Shown here: one piece after another, positions 9,407-18,454 of the stretch
Numbering within the stretch: the first letter of the stretch is position 1
Layout of the letters: every line of letters begins with the position of its first letter
From: Hufsiella ginkgonis
GTDB taxonomy: Bacteria > Bacteroidota > Bacteroidia > Sphingobacteriales > Sphingobacteriaceae
Length of the DNA: 64,000 nt
Assembly: GCF_009834915.1 (NCBI RefSeq)
Contig: NZ_WVHS01000002.1
Location: forward strand, 310,001-374,000
Direction of reading: 5' to 3'
Notes under the pieces: model-generated
Told to the model about the DNA's origin: nothing
The model's input: the letters and a program-made list of their open reading frames with translations, nothing else
Databases searched by the model: none
Translations under genes and position numbers: made by a program

Positions 9407-9967
9407 ATGTCAACTAACAAAGAGGAACAATTGCAATTACTGGTAGCCAGTTGCCGCGAGGGCGACCGGAAAGCCCAGGAAACCATTTTCAGCCTTTTTT
9501 CCAGGAAAATGTTTGCCGTATGCCTTCGTTACTGCCGGGACCACGATGAAGCGGAAGATGTGATGATCATGGGGTTCACGAAAGTTTTTACCCGGATCGA
9601 TGCCTATAAAGGTGAAGGATCATTTGAAGGGTGGATACGCCGCATCATGGTTAACTCCGCCCTGACGGAATACCGGAAAAACGCGAAACGAATGTATACC
9701 GTTGACATCGACGCGGTGCAGCCCGATACTGAAGCCGTAGCCTACCAGGACGATACCACCGAAATGAAATACCTGTTAAGCCTGATCCAGGGGTTGCCCG
9801 GGCACCTGAGGATAGCCTTTAACATGTTCGTAATAGAGGGCTACTCGCACAAAGAGATCGGCGAGATACTCGGGATTACCGAAGACCTTTCCAAGATCCA
9901 CGTTTTTAGGGCGCGAAAACAGCTTCAGCAGAAGATCAGGAACGCCGAACCTGTCTTCTGCGCTTAG
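9407..9967 (+). CDS. RNA polymerase ECF-type sigma-70 factor
   Basis: 186 residues with the two ECF domains. Region 2 covers about 20-90 (IFSLFSRKMFAVCLRYCRDHDEAEDV, GEGSFEGWIRRIMVN). Region 4 covers about 125-180 (LPGHLRIAFNMFVIEGYSHKEIGEILGI, then SKIHVFRARKQLQQ). The HTH reads YSHKEIGEILGITEDLSKIH; the usual Ser-Thr-x-Ser after the turn is altered. No anti-sigma gene is adjacent: the next gene is a PAP2 phosphatase 55 nt downstream, probably co-transcribed. Which genes it controls cannot be told from the window. Confidence 0.92.
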   Translation: MSTNKEEQLQLLVASCREGDRKAQETIFSLFSRKMFAVCLRYCRDHDEAEDVMIMGFTKVFTRIDAYKGEGSFEGWIRRIMVNSALTEYRKNAKRMYTVDIDAVQPDTEAVAYQDDTTEMKYLLSLIQGLPGHLRIAFNMFVIEGYSHKEIGEILGITEDLSKIHVFRARKQLQQKIRNAEPVFCA

Positions 9968-10021
9968 TTCTTAACAAACATATCTTTTCTCCGCACGTTA
10001 TGCTTTTCAAATACGGAAATC

Positions 10022-10831
10022 ATGAAATTGAAAAACATACTTGCACTTGTTCTTGGGCTGCAGGCCGTTACTGCCGCAGCCCAGGATACGGAGTCGCCCT
10101 ATAAAACATCTTTTAAAGCAGATGCACCCGTCACCGCCGCCGGGATCGGCCTCAGCGTATTGGGGCTAAAATTGATCCAGGACAAGGAGAGCCTTACCCT
10201 TGCAGAGCTGGCCGCACTTTCCAAAGATGATGTGAACGGGTTCGACCGCTTCAGCGCGGGAAACTATTCCAAAACTGCGGATAAGCACAGCTATTATCCT
10301 TTTTACGGCGCATTCGCCATGCCGGTGGTGATCCTGTTTAACGGCAAGATAAATAACCATACTGGCCAGGTACTGGCGTTATACGTGGAAACGATGGCCA
10401 TTACCGGCACCTTGTATACCATGGCGGCAGGTAATGTTAAACGAAACAGGCCTTATACCTACAGCACCGAAACGCCGCTTGACCAACGGACCAAGAAAGG
10501 GGCCACACGGTCCTTTTACGCCGGCCATACGGCTGCCACGGCGTCCGCCACGTTCTTTGCAGCCAAAGTATTTTCTGACTTTAACCCCGATTCGCCTGCG
10601 AAACCCTATATCTGGACCGCCGCAGCCGTGGTCCCTGCAGCCGTTGGCTATTTAAGGCTTAAAGCCGGAATGCATTTCCTGAGTGATAATCTCCTCGGTT
10701 ACGCCGTAGGAGCAGGAGTGGGGGTGCTGGTTCCGCAACTGCATAAAAAAACTTCAGCAAACTCGCTCAGCGTAGTCCCGGTGTTTACGCCCGGGTATCA
10801 AACGGTGGCCGCGACCTATACGTTCCGTTAA
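10022..10831 (+). CDS. PAP2-superfamily phosphatase, exported
   Basis: 269 residues with a signal peptide ending AAAQ near residue 21. The three phosphatase motifs of the PAP2 (type 2 phosphatidic acid phosphatase) superfamily are visible: K140RNRP, SFYAGH (Ser164-His169, the PSGH-like motif) and R212LKAGMHFLSDNLLG (His218, Asp222). Membrane-embedded relatives dephosphorylate lipid phosphates such as phosphatidate or undecaprenyl diphosphate; which lipid this one uses is unknown. Hydrophobic stretches at about 95-110, 115-137 and 195-210 support membrane association. A terminator lies 20 nt downstream. It follows the ECF sigma gene in the same direction. Confidence 0.88.
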   Translation: MKLKNILALVLGLQAVTAAAQDTESPYKTSFKADAPVTAAGIGLSVLGLKLIQDKESLTLAELAALSKDDVNGFDRFSAGNYSKTADKHSYYPFYGAFAMPVVILFNGKINNHTGQVLALYVETMAITGTLYTMAAGNVKRNRPYTYSTETPLDQRTKKGATRSFYAGHTAATASATFFAAKVFSDFNPDSPAKPYIWTAAAVVPAAVGYLRLKAGMHFLSDNLLGYAVGAGVGVLVPQLHKKTSANSLSVVPVFTPGYQTVAATYTFR

Positions 10832-10849
10832 CCACAAAATCGCTATAAA

Positions 10850-10884
10850 AAGGGCCGCTTCCCAAACAGGAAGCGGCCTTTTTT
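10850..10884. terminator. Terminator between convergent PAP2 and DUF6600 genes
   Basis: A 10-bp GC-rich stem (GGCCGCTTCC at 10853-10862, complement 10869-10878) has A-rich sequence before it and a T run after it, so it can act in both directions. Confidence 0.85.
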
Positions 10885-10907
10885 GAACTTGTTAAAATTA
10901 AAATTCA

Positions 10908-12371
10908 CTAACCCCTGGTGCGCTGCGGCCTGCTGTCGCCTCTTCCTTCACTTCTTCCCTCGCTGCGCTGAGGCTGCCGGTTTTCCTGGCGTTGTGGTTG
11001 CTGTTGCTGTACTTGCCCGCGCTGACGGTCACCCTGGGGCTGTTCGCGTGGCTGACGCTGCACCTGCTCTCTGGCCGCCTGCTGCTCGCGCTGCTGGTTC
11101 CTGAACACTTCTTCCGTTTGCCTGCGCTGACTGGTCTGCCGTTCGGCCTGGTCACGTTGCTGCTGGGCAACACGCTGTTGTTCGCGCTGCTGCGCCCAGT
11201 CGTCGCCGCGGGTCCTGGCAGGTTCGGATTGTTGTTGCTGGTTTCCATATCCGGAATTGCGGTTATCCACGTTCCTGCTTTCGGAATTACCTTTATCGGG
11301 AGTCCTGTTGTCCGCATTGCGGTTCCCCCAAACGGAGCTGTTGTCGCGGTCGGCGCGCTGCCTGTCGTTTGACGGATCGCCGGGATTGGCGCTTCTATCA
11401 GCCGCTGCCCGGTCGGGTCTTTCAGAGCGGTCCTGGTTTACGTTGCCGTAGCGGTTGCTCCTGTCCTGGTTCCCGTTGTTATCGTTACGGTCATTGGAAA
11501 CACGGTCTCCACGATCGTTGCGATCACTATTATCGTTGCGGCCATTGTCGTATCGCCCGATATTCCGGTCGTTGTTCCGTCCATAATTTCTGCCGTCGGT
11601 TACCCGCGAAGGGCCTGAAGCGACCTCGCGCCGGTCTACCGATGGACGATAAATATTTACGGCACTGCGGTCGACAGAAACCCGGCCTGGACGATCGCCA
11701 TTATTAACATTGTATACCCTCACCGGGCGGTTGGTTACCCGTTGGATATCGTCAAACCTTGGTCCGCCTGCATACCTGCGGTTACCATAATTGTAATAGT
11801 TATTAATAATGGTAGTATGCTGGTAGAAATTGCCGTATGAATTGCGCGGCGCATAATAGCGATATACGTACGGATCGCAGAAATAACGTTGGGGAACAAA
11901 GATCCAGCGGGCCAGCGGAATGTTGATGTTAATGTTCACGCTAACGCCAGGTCCCATAGGGCTCCAGCCGTAATAGCCGCCGCCCGAGCGCCAGTTCACC
12001 CAGGCTGGTCCCCATTCTTCGCCGGGGATCCAGGCCCAACCGTAATAATCGTCGTATACCCAACGGCCGTAGTGGAAAGGCGCCCATCCCCAATCGTAAT
12101 CAGAAACCCAGGTATTGCCATAGTTCGTTTGCACCCAATGTCCCCGGGTGCCATAAGGCTGAAAATCCTCTTCGGCATCGGGGATCCAGATATTCCCGTA
12201 TTCTCGGTCGTTTACCCATCGCCCGTAGGGCTCCAGGTTATCGTAAAATACCTGGAACGATACCGAAACGCCAGCCGCAGGCTTAGCAGCCTGGCTATAG
12301 TTTGGCATAGCTAAACCTGCTGCTACGAGCGTTAGCAGGCGAAAAGTCCATGTTCTCAATAAATTTTCCAT
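10908..12371 (-). CDS. DUF6600-type exported protein with long Gln/Arg/Asn-rich tail
   Basis: 487 residues with an N-terminal signal peptide (hydrophobic to about residue 29, YSQAA cleavage region). The N-terminal half is built from repeated Trp/Tyr motifs of the form YGxWxxxxxYGxxWxP (YGRWVNDREYGNIWIP, GHWVQTNYGNTWVSD, GRWVYDDYYGWAWIPGEEWG), as in DUF6600 proteins. A segment with FVPQRYFCDPYVYR and YQHTTIINNYYN follows. From about residue 235 the chain is disordered. It is first Asn/Asp/Arg-rich (RNDNNGNQDRSNR-like runs), then Gln/Arg-rich (QQREQQAAREQ), ending RTRG. The high positive charge of the tail suggests binding to acidic surfaces or nucleic acids, but this is inference. The function of the family is not known. 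Confidence 0.75.
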   Translation of the reverse strand: MENLLRTWTFRLLTLVAAGLAMPNYSQAAKPAAGVSVSFQVFYDNLEPYGRWVNDREYGNIWIPDAEEDFQPYGTRGHWVQTNYGNTWVSDYDWGWAPFHYGRWVYDDYYGWAWIPGEEWGPAWVNWRSGGGYYGWSPMGPGVSVNININIPLARWIFVPQRYFCDPYVYRYYAPRNSYGNFYQHTTIINNYYNYGNRRYAGGPRFDDIQRVTNRPVRVYNVNNGDRPGRVSVDRSAVNIYRPSVDRREVASGPSRVTDGRNYGRNNDRNIGRYDNGRNDNSDRNDRGDRVSNDRNDNNGNQDRSNRYGNVNQDRSERPDRAAADRSANPGDPSNDRQRADRDNSSVWGNRNADNRTPDKGNSESRNVDNRNSGYGNQQQQSEPARTRGDDWAQQREQQRVAQQQRDQAERQTSQRRQTEEVFRNQQREQQAAREQVQRQPREQPQGDRQRGQVQQQQPQRQENRQPQRSEGRSEGRGDSRPQRTRG

Positions 12372-12516
12372 CTCTCAATCGGTTTATGAAGTCGCCTTCG
12401 TTTTGATATTGACGACAACTGTTAACTAAACGTTTACAGCGTCGATAAATTTTATTAAGATTGTTACGAAGTCGTGACAGAACCACCCGTTTTCGCGTAC
12501 CTGTTTATATCCTCCT

Positions 12517-13791
12517 ATGTTAAATAGCAATTCCCGCCTCCGCGGCGTTATTAGCGGCTCCGTAGGTAACCTTGTAGAATGGTACGATTGGTATGCCTAC
12601 TCTTCGTTTGCGTTATACTTTGCGCCGGCCTTCTTTCCAAAAGGAAACAGTACGGTGCAATTGCTGAATACGGCCGCGATATTTGCGGTCGGTTTCCTGA
12701 TGAGACCCGTAGGCGGGTGGTTGTTTGGCCGCATCGCCGACAGGAGGGGACGAAAAACAGCCATGACCCTTTCCGTATTGCTCATGTCGTTCGGCTCATT
12801 GTTTATCGCTGTTTGCCCGTCCTATCACGCTATCGGCATTGCCGCACCGGTATTTCTATTGTTTGCCCGTTTGCTGCAGGGCCTGAGCGTGGGAGGGGAG
12901 TACGGTACGTCGGCCACCTACCTGAGCGAGATCGCGTACGAAAAACGACGGGGGTTTTATTCCAGTTTCCAGTACGTAACGCTTATCGGCGGACAATTAC
13001 TGGCACTTGGCATCCAGGTGCTGCTGCAAAAAGTGTGGCTCACGCCGGCAGAGCTGGGCGACTGGGGATGGCGTATCCCGTTTGTGATCGGCGCGCTACT
13101 GGCTTTCGCCGGACTGTACCTGCGCAGTCATATGCAGGAATCGGTTACGCTGACTAATAATTCCAACGCTTCGCGGAGGGGTTCGCTTAAGGAGCTGTTC
13201 ACGAAACATCCGCGGGCAGTGCTTACGGTGGTCGGTCTTACCCTCGGCGGTACGCTTGCATTTTATACGTACACCACTTATATGCAGAAATTCCTGGTAA
13301 ATACCGTGCATCTTACCAAAGACCGTTCCACCTTACTCACCTTTTGGCTGATGCTGATCTATGCGTCTATGCAACCGCTGTTCGGATGGCTCTCTGATAA
13401 GATCGGGCGTAAGCCGCTGCTCATTTACTTCGGCGTTGCCGGAACGATCTTCACGGTCCCGATTCTTTATACCCTGAGCCAAACTACCTCCGAAGTAACC
13501 GCGTTCCTCCTGATACTGGCCGCCCTTCTCATTGTTAGCGGTTATACTTCGGTAAACGCCATCGTGAAAGCCGAGATGTTCCCCGCAGAAGTACGCGCAT
13601 TGGGTGTAGGTTTCCCTTATGCCATTACTGTGGCTATTTTTGGCGGCACCGCCGAATATGTGGCACTTTGGTTTAAAGACGCAGGCCACGAAAGCTCCTA
13701 TTACTGGTATGTTACCGGGGCGATTTTCATCTCACTGGTCGTTTACGTGGCATCCAGGGAGACGAAGGAGAGGATAGAAACCAGAAAATAG
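12517..13791 (+). CDS. MFS permease of the metabolite:H+ symporter (MHS) family, KgtP-like
   Basis: 424 residues, about 12 membrane helices. The N-terminal VEWYDWYAYSSFALYF and the loop 2-3 motif GRIADRRGRKTAM are hallmarks of MHS-family carriers (alpha-ketoglutarate permease KgtP, ProP, ShiA). The second half has the matching GWLSDKIGRKPLL. LLQGLSVGGEYGTSATYLSE is the conserved helix 4-5 region. These carriers import dicarboxylates, shikimate, proline or betaine with protons. The closest feel is alpha-ketoglutarate permease, but the substrate is not provable from sequence. The gene is divergent from the DUF6600 gene. Confidence 0.85.
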   Translation: MLNSNSRLRGVISGSVGNLVEWYDWYAYSSFALYFAPAFFPKGNSTVQLLNTAAIFAVGFLMRPVGGWLFGRIADRRGRKTAMTLSVLLMSFGSLFIAVCPSYHAIGIAAPVFLLFARLLQGLSVGGEYGTSATYLSEIAYEKRRGFYSSFQYVTLIGGQLLALGIQVLLQKVWLTPAELGDWGWRIPFVIGALLAFAGLYLRSHMQESVTLTNNSNASRRGSLKELFTKHPRAVLTVVGLTLGGTLAFYTYTTYMQKFLVNTVHLTKDRSTLLTFWLMLIYASMQPLFGWLSDKIGRKPLLIYFGVAGTIFTVPILYTLSQTTSEVTAFLLILAALLIVSGYTSVNAIVKAEMFPAEVRALGVGFPYAITVAIFGGTAEYVALWFKDAGHESSYYWYVTGAIFISLVVYVASRETKERIETRK

Positions 13792-13817
13792 GTAAGCATC
13801 TATTCCCGGTTTCTATC
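13773..13817. terminator. Inverted repeat spanning the permease stop codon, possible terminator
   Basis: GATAGAAACC plus an AGAAAATAG arm (13773-13791) pairs with CTATT-CCC-GGTTTCTATC (13800-13817), with the TAG stop inside the left arm. The right arm is followed by TTCTGTTATC, only weakly T-rich. It lies between convergent genes. Confidence 0.4.
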
Positions 13818-13836
13818 TTCTGTTATCCGTTTCGCC

Positions 13837-14784
13837 TCAATCGTTCTTTTTTCCCCCGAACACCGAGAAGTGCACATAGCGTTTCGGGTTCGCTTTGAGG
13901 TCGATCATCAGCTTATCGAGATCTGCGGCAGAGTTGTTCAGGTTATTGTACAGCTGCTTGTCGTTAATGAGCATGCCGATGGATCCTTCGCCGCTGTTGA
14001 TCTTGTTAGCGATCGACTGGAAATCGAGGATGGCCTTATTGGCATTTTGAATCGTCTGGGTAAAGTTGGCTTTTGCCACCTCATCGGTCACCTTGTCGAT
14101 ATTATTCATGATCGATGTAAGCTTGGCATTATTGTTCTTAAAGTTGGCAGAAATCGACTCGAGATTGGCAATAATAGCCGCCACATGATCGGTTTGCGTA
14201 CCTACCAGGCCGTCAACACGCCGGGTAGTACTTTCGAGTGTTTCCAGCGTATGCGCGATGCTGGCAAAGCTGCGATTAAAATTGCGCTGAAAGTCCGGAT
14301 TTAATGCCGCATTCATCGACATTAGGATGGAGTCCATACGAGCGATCATCATCTCGGCTTTTTTCTGCACCGGCTGCACCTGTTCCATCAGGTTTTTTTG
14401 CACGTTAGCATTTAACGTATCACCGTCTGCTGCGGATTTGCCGCTGTTGCCAAGCTCGAATATGATCGCTTTGCTTCCCAGCAGGTCGGTACTTTCCAGT
14501 CTCGCAATAGTGTTCACCGGGATCTCATACTCCGGTTTGATCTTAAACTCCGCGATGATCTGTCCGTTGGGCTGCAGGCTCAGGTGCGATACGCGCCCGA
14601 TCTGGTACCCGTTCACCAGCACGGGCTTTGATACGGCAAGCCCGCCTACATCATCGTAGATCGCGTAATATTCGCGTTCGTTGGTAAAAACGTCGTTGCC
14701 CTTTAAAAAACTGTATCCAACCACAAGGATCACAATGGCAACTATGGCTAATACTCCTACTTTGGTCTCGTTCGAAATTTTCAA
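13837..14784 (-). CDS. MlaD/MCE-family protein
   Basis: 315 residues. An N-terminal membrane anchor (VGVLAIVAIVILVVGYSFL) is followed by one MCE domain (about 35-115; YAIYDDVGGLAVSKPVLVNGYQIGRV, LLGSKAIIFEL). Residues about 130-290 are a long helical region. MCE proteins carry lipids between inner and outer membrane as the periplasmic part of Mla-type ABC systems. Here no MlaE/MlaF partner is adjacent. The gene is 24 nt downstream of the amidase gene on the same strand and probably co-transcribed, which puts it in an envelope-maintenance context close to lptD. Confidence 0.88.
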   Translation of the reverse strand: MKISNETKVGVLAIVAIVILVVGYSFLKGNDVFTNEREYYAIYDDVGGLAVSKPVLVNGYQIGRVSHLSLQPNGQIIAEFKIKPEYEIPVNTIARLESTDLLGSKAIIFELGNSGKSAADGDTLNANVQKNLMEQVQPVQKKAEMMIARMDSILMSMNAALNPDFQRNFNRSFASIAHTLETLESTTRRVDGLVGTQTDHVAAIIANLESISANFKNNNAKLTSIMNNIDKVTDEVAKANFTQTIQNANKAILDFQSIANKINSGEGSIGMLINDKQLYNNLNNSAADLDKLMIDLKANPKRYVHFSVFGGKKND

Positions 14785-14808
14785 TGGTCCTGGATTTAGT
14801 ACTTGTTA

Positions 14809-15672
14809 TTATTCAGCTTCAACCTGTTTCTTATAGGCTTGAATTGCATTTAACAAACAAGTCACTATTTCGTTTTGCCCCTTCTCCGAGTTTATGTATT
14901 CTTCTTCCTCCGGGTTACTGATAAAGCCGATCTCCGTTAGCACCGAAGGCATGGCCGCGCGCTGCAGGATCAGGAGGTTCATCTCCTTTACGCCCCGGTC
15001 TATTCTCCCGGTGGCCACGTATTCCTTCTGGATCAGCGATGCGAAGCGGATGCTCTGCTCGCGGAAAGCGTTCTTCATCAGCTGGAAAATAATAAAGCTT
15101 TCGGGATCGTTCGGATCATATCCATCATAATTTTCCTTGTAATCCTTTTCCAGCAGGATGGACGCATTTTCGCGTAAAGCTACATCCTGCTCATCCAGGC
15201 GTCCAAAACCCGCCACGAACGTTTCTACCCCGCGCGTAGAAGTGCTTTGTGAGGTCACCGTTTTATAAACCGGCACGCGTTTACCTTTTTTGTTCTTTTT
15301 ATATCCTGATATTACCTGTTTGCGCACAACAGGCATCGAATTGCAGTGAATGGAGATGAACAGGTCGGCCTTTTCACCGTTGGCCAGCGCAGCGCGGGCA
15401 CGTAACTCCGGGTAAACGTCTTCGGTACGCGTGTAAAGTACGCGCACATCTTTCAGGTTTTCCTCTATGGCCTTGCCAAGCTTCAGGGCCACCTGCAGCG
15501 CTACGTCCTTCTCTTTCGAAAAAAGACCGTGCGTGATTCCGTCGCGGCCCCCATGCCCGGCATCTACTACGATCGTTTTTATCCGGTATGGCGGCTCAAC
15601 AGCCAACGACAGCAGCGGGACAAGGAAAATAAGGGCATTAAAAATCACGGCCCTGAATACGGTTGTTTTCAT
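14809..15672 (-). CDS. N-acetylmuramoyl-L-alanine amidase (Amidase_3)
   Basis: 287 residues with an N-terminal signal/anchor sequence. The zinc amidase fold is complete: VVDAGHGGRDG (His40), KEKDVALQVA (Glu ligand), LFISIHCNSMP (His ligand) and VLTEIGFISNPEEE (catalytic Glu). It cleaves the amide bond between MurNAc and the peptide stem, typically in daughter-cell separation or wall remodelling. An insertion of about 60 residues between the third and fourth motifs (KKNKKGKRVPVYK, RGVETFVAGF and following) resembles the regulatory insertion seen in AmiC-like enzymes. It is the first gene of a two-gene unit with the MCE protein and divergent from lptD. Confidence 0.93.
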   Translation of the reverse strand: MKTTVFRAVIFNALIFLVPLLSLAVEPPYRIKTIVVDAGHGGRDGITHGLFSKEKDVALQVALKLGKAIEENLKDVRVLYTRTEDVYPELRARAALANGEKADLFISIHCNSMPVVRKQVISGYKKNKKGKRVPVYKTVTSQSTSTRGVETFVAGFGRLDEQDVALRENASILLEKDYKENYDGYDPNDPESFIIFQLMKNAFREQSIRFASLIQKEYVATGRIDRGVKEMNLLILQRAAMPSVLTEIGFISNPEEEEYINSEKGQNEIVTCLLNAIQAYKKQVEAE

Positions 15673-15730
15673 TTTATCGTTGTCTGTAAGAATAAAGGGA
15701 AACCCGGGACGCGTTATACATCTTTTGTAC

Positions 15731-15760
15731 TTGCATACCCTGAAGGTTTCACTAATTTTG
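15731..15760 (+). promoter_or_regulatory. Promoter for lptD
   Basis: TTG at 15731-15733 and TAATTTTG at 15753-15760 with 19-nt spacing form a good Bacteroidota -33/-7 pair. Transcription would begin near 15767, which helps place the lptD start downstream of it. Confidence 0.55.
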
Positions 15761-15807
15761 AAGGATTTTCTAATGCTCTATTGCAAAAATACTATTCAAC
15801 GGGAAAT

Positions 15808-18450
15808 TTGAAATTTATTATACTTTTTTTTCATTCTGCCAGGGTTTTTCCTTTTCTTCTCATCCTGTTACTGTTGTCGGGAGGGAAGCTGTCTGCGCAA
15901 ACGCGGCCGTTTTTACGAAGCGGCACAGAGGCCCTCGACAAAAAAACGAACGCCGACAGCGCCAGGCTGAAGGCAAGCGCAGATTCTGTAAAGAAACTAA
16001 AAGCCGACACTGTAAAAGCACGTAACGTTTCGGGGCTCGATTCTACCGTAAATTATTCGGCGGAAGATTCCGTGATCTTCGACCACGAGCGTAAGCTGGT
16101 ATACCTTTATGGCAAAGCACGCGTATCGTACAACGACCTGGAGCTGGGCTCGGACTTTATGCTGCTCGACCAGGAGAAACACACCATTTTTGCCCGCGGA
16201 AGTATTGATCCGAAAACAAAAAAGTACCGGGGAAGACCCATCATTAAACAGGGAGCGGAGGCCCCCGCCTATACCGACTCCTTATTTTACGATTTCGAGA
16301 CCAGGCGGGCCAAACTATACCGCATCTCCACGGAGGTAGAAGGCGGGTATTTACAGGCGCAGCAATCCAAAAAGAACGAGTACGACGAAATTTCGATCAA
16401 GAACGGGAAATACAGTACCTGTAACCTGCCCGATCCGCATTTCTATATCGCCATCACCAAGGGAATTGTAACGGATAAACAGATAGTTACCGGGCCGGCG
16501 TACCTGGTGATCGAAGACGTTACGTTTCCCGCGATCATCCCGTTCGGTTTTTTTCCCAAGGTGAATAAACGGGCGTCGGGCGTATTGTTTCCCACTTTTG
16601 GGGAGGAAGCGACCCGCGGTTTCTACATGCGCGACCTTGGTTACTACATCGGTCTTACCGACTACTGGGACGCCGAGATCAGGGGAACGTTGTACAGCAA
16701 GGGATCTTATGAAGGAAGTCTCGCCGCACGTTACCGGAAAAACTATAAGTATGACGGAAACATCATGCTTAATTACGCATCCACCCGCCTGGGGGTAGAA
16801 GGCACCCCGGAATACGCCCCTAAAAAGAACTTCAGCATCCAGTGGTCGCACTCCATGCGGAACGAGGCTAACCCCGGAACTTCGTTTAGCGCTTCGGTGA
16901 ACGTGCAGTCGAGCAGCTATAACTCGGTGACGGCCGCGGGCGGCAGTTACAACATCCAGGCAATTGCCAACAATGCGCTGCGGTCAAACGTTTCTTACGC
17001 CAAACAACTGGGATCCCTGTTTAATATGACGGCTTCGCTTCAGCATTCGCAGGATATCGAAACCAAGCAGGTTCAACTAGAGCTTCCCGCAGTAACCCTC
17101 GCCATGAGTTCGTTCAACCCGTTCGACTCGAAAAACCGGACAGGCGAGCAGAAATGGTTCCAGAAAATAAATGTCGGCTACAACATGCAGGCAAAGAACT
17201 CCATTTCCGCACGCGAAGATCAGCTCTTCAAAAAAGAAGCCCTCAGCCGTTTCGTGAACGGTATGCAGCATAGTTTCAATACCGGTTTTTCGCAAAACGT
17301 TTTAAAGTACTTCCAGTTCAACATCGGCGTGCCTTACCGTGAATCATGGACCCTGCAAACGATCCGGAAAAATTACGTCGCGCAAAGCGATACGGTGCTT
17401 ATCGACACCGTGAGAGGGTTTTCCAGGGCCTACGATTACAATTTTACTACAGGGCTCTCCACGAAAGTTTACGGCCAGTTCCATTTCAAAAAGGGCAAGA
17501 TCACCGACATCAGGCATACCATGACCCCGAGCGTAAGCCTTTTCTTCCAGCCCGATTTCGGAAAGGATAAGTACGGTTTTTACCGCGATCTGCGCGACGG
17601 GCAAAACAACCTCCGGCAGCGGTATTCTATATTCGAGCAGGCGGTATTCGGCGCGCCCGGGGCCGGAAAACAGGGAAGCATCAATTTTACCCTGGATAAC
17701 ACCATCGAGGGCAAACGCCGCTCGAACAGCGACACCACCAACGCGGTCGAAAAATTCCCGATCCTCCAGGGGCTCTCCTTCAATACGAGTTACAACATGG
17801 CTGCGGACTCCTTCAGGCTGGCAAACATCGGTTTCTCCGGTCGTACTGCGCTTTTTAAACAGAAACTTGGCATCAACTTTAGCGGTACATTCGACCCCTA
17901 TGTCCTCAACGAAAGAGGTTTCCGGGTAAACGAATATGCCTTTAGGAACGGTAAGCTGGCCAGGCTGGTTTTCATGGGCTTTGGGTTCGACTACAGCTTT
18001 AACTCTGCCGCGGCAAAAAGCCGGGCCAACAATGCCAACCAGGCAAATAATGCTAACCGCAACATCTCGCCCGACCAGGCACAGCAACTTTCGCAGATCA
18101 GCACCGACCCTAACGCCTTCGTAGATTTTAACGTTCCTTGGAATATCAATTTATCTTATACATTCAACTATTCAAAGCCGGCGTTTGTATCGAACGTAAC
18201 CAATACTTTTTCCTTCTCCGGTGATTTCTCCGTCACTCCGAAATGGAAAGTGACCTATAACTCCGGCTACGATTTTTACGCTAAAAAGATCAGCATCACA
18301 CAATTCGCCATCTACCGCGATCTCCATTGCTGGGATATGGCGATCAACTGGGTACCTTTTGGCACCTACAGGAGCTACAGCATCGACCTGAAGGTGAAAG
18401 CGGCCATTCTCCAGGACCTTAAACTAAGCCGTCGCCGCCCATATTACTAA
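15808..18450 (+). CDS. lptD: LPS-assembly protein LptD (OstA-like, Bacteroidota form)
   Basis: About 880 residues from a TTG at 15808. This start gives a signal sequence (hydrophobic VFPFLLILLLLSGG, cleavage near SAQ) and lies downstream of a good promoter. A TTG at 15781 is the alternative, and no ATG is suitably placed. The N-terminal OstA/LptA-like domain (VIFDHERKLVYLYGKARVSY, LELGSDFMLLD) is followed by a long outer-membrane beta-barrel of alternating hydrophobic strands. LptD with LptE inserts lipopolysaccharide into the outer leaflet. A stretch about residues 745-765 is Asn/Ala-rich (NNANQANNANRN). cinA starts 4 nt after the stop. Confidence 0.88.
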   Translation: MKFIILFFHSARVFPFLLILLLLSGGKLSAQTRPFLRSGTEALDKKTNADSARLKASADSVKKLKADTVKARNVSGLDSTVNYSAEDSVIFDHERKLVYLYGKARVSYNDLELGSDFMLLDQEKHTIFARGSIDPKTKKYRGRPIIKQGAEAPAYTDSLFYDFETRRAKLYRISTEVEGGYLQAQQSKKNEYDEISIKNGKYSTCNLPDPHFYIAITKGIVTDKQIVTGPAYLVIEDVTFPAIIPFGFFPKVNKRASGVLFPTFGEEATRGFYMRDLGYYIGLTDYWDAEIRGTLYSKGSYEGSLAARYRKNYKYDGNIMLNYASTRLGVEGTPEYAPKKNFSIQWSHSMRNEANPGTSFSASVNVQSSSYNSVTAAGGSYNIQAIANNALRSNVSYAKQLGSLFNMTASLQHSQDIETKQVQLELPAVTLAMSSFNPFDSKNRTGEQKWFQKINVGYNMQAKNSISAREDQLFKKEALSRFVNGMQHSFNTGFSQNVLKYFQFNIGVPYRESWTLQTIRKNYVAQSDTVLIDTVRGFSRAYDYNFTTGLSTKVYGQFHFKKGKITDIRHTMTPSVSLFFQPDFGKDKYGFYRDLRDGQNNLRQRYSIFEQAVFGAPGAGKQGSINFTLDNTIEGKRRSNSDTTNAVEKFPILQGLSFNTSYNMAADSFRLANIGFSGRTALFKQKLGINFSGTFDPYVLNERGFRVNEYAFRNGKLARLVFMGFGFDYSFNSAAAKSRANNANQANNANRNISPDQAQQLSQISTDPNAFVDFNVPWNINLSYTFNYSKPAFVSNVTNTFSFSGDFSVTPKWKVTYNSGYDFYAKKISITQFAIYRDLHCWDMAINWVPFGTYRSYSIDLKVKAAILQDLKLSRRRPYY

Positions 18451-18454
18451 AACT

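Noticed and set aside
11889-12314. Long plus-strand open frames opposite the DUF6600 gene (also at 10992-11372 and 11369-11707)
   Set aside because: They are antisense to a gene with signal peptide and family motifs; their translations are low-complexity shadows of its repeats.
17344-18087. 247-residue minus-strand frame inside lptD
   Set aside because: Antisense to the barrel-coding part of lptD; no recognisable domain.
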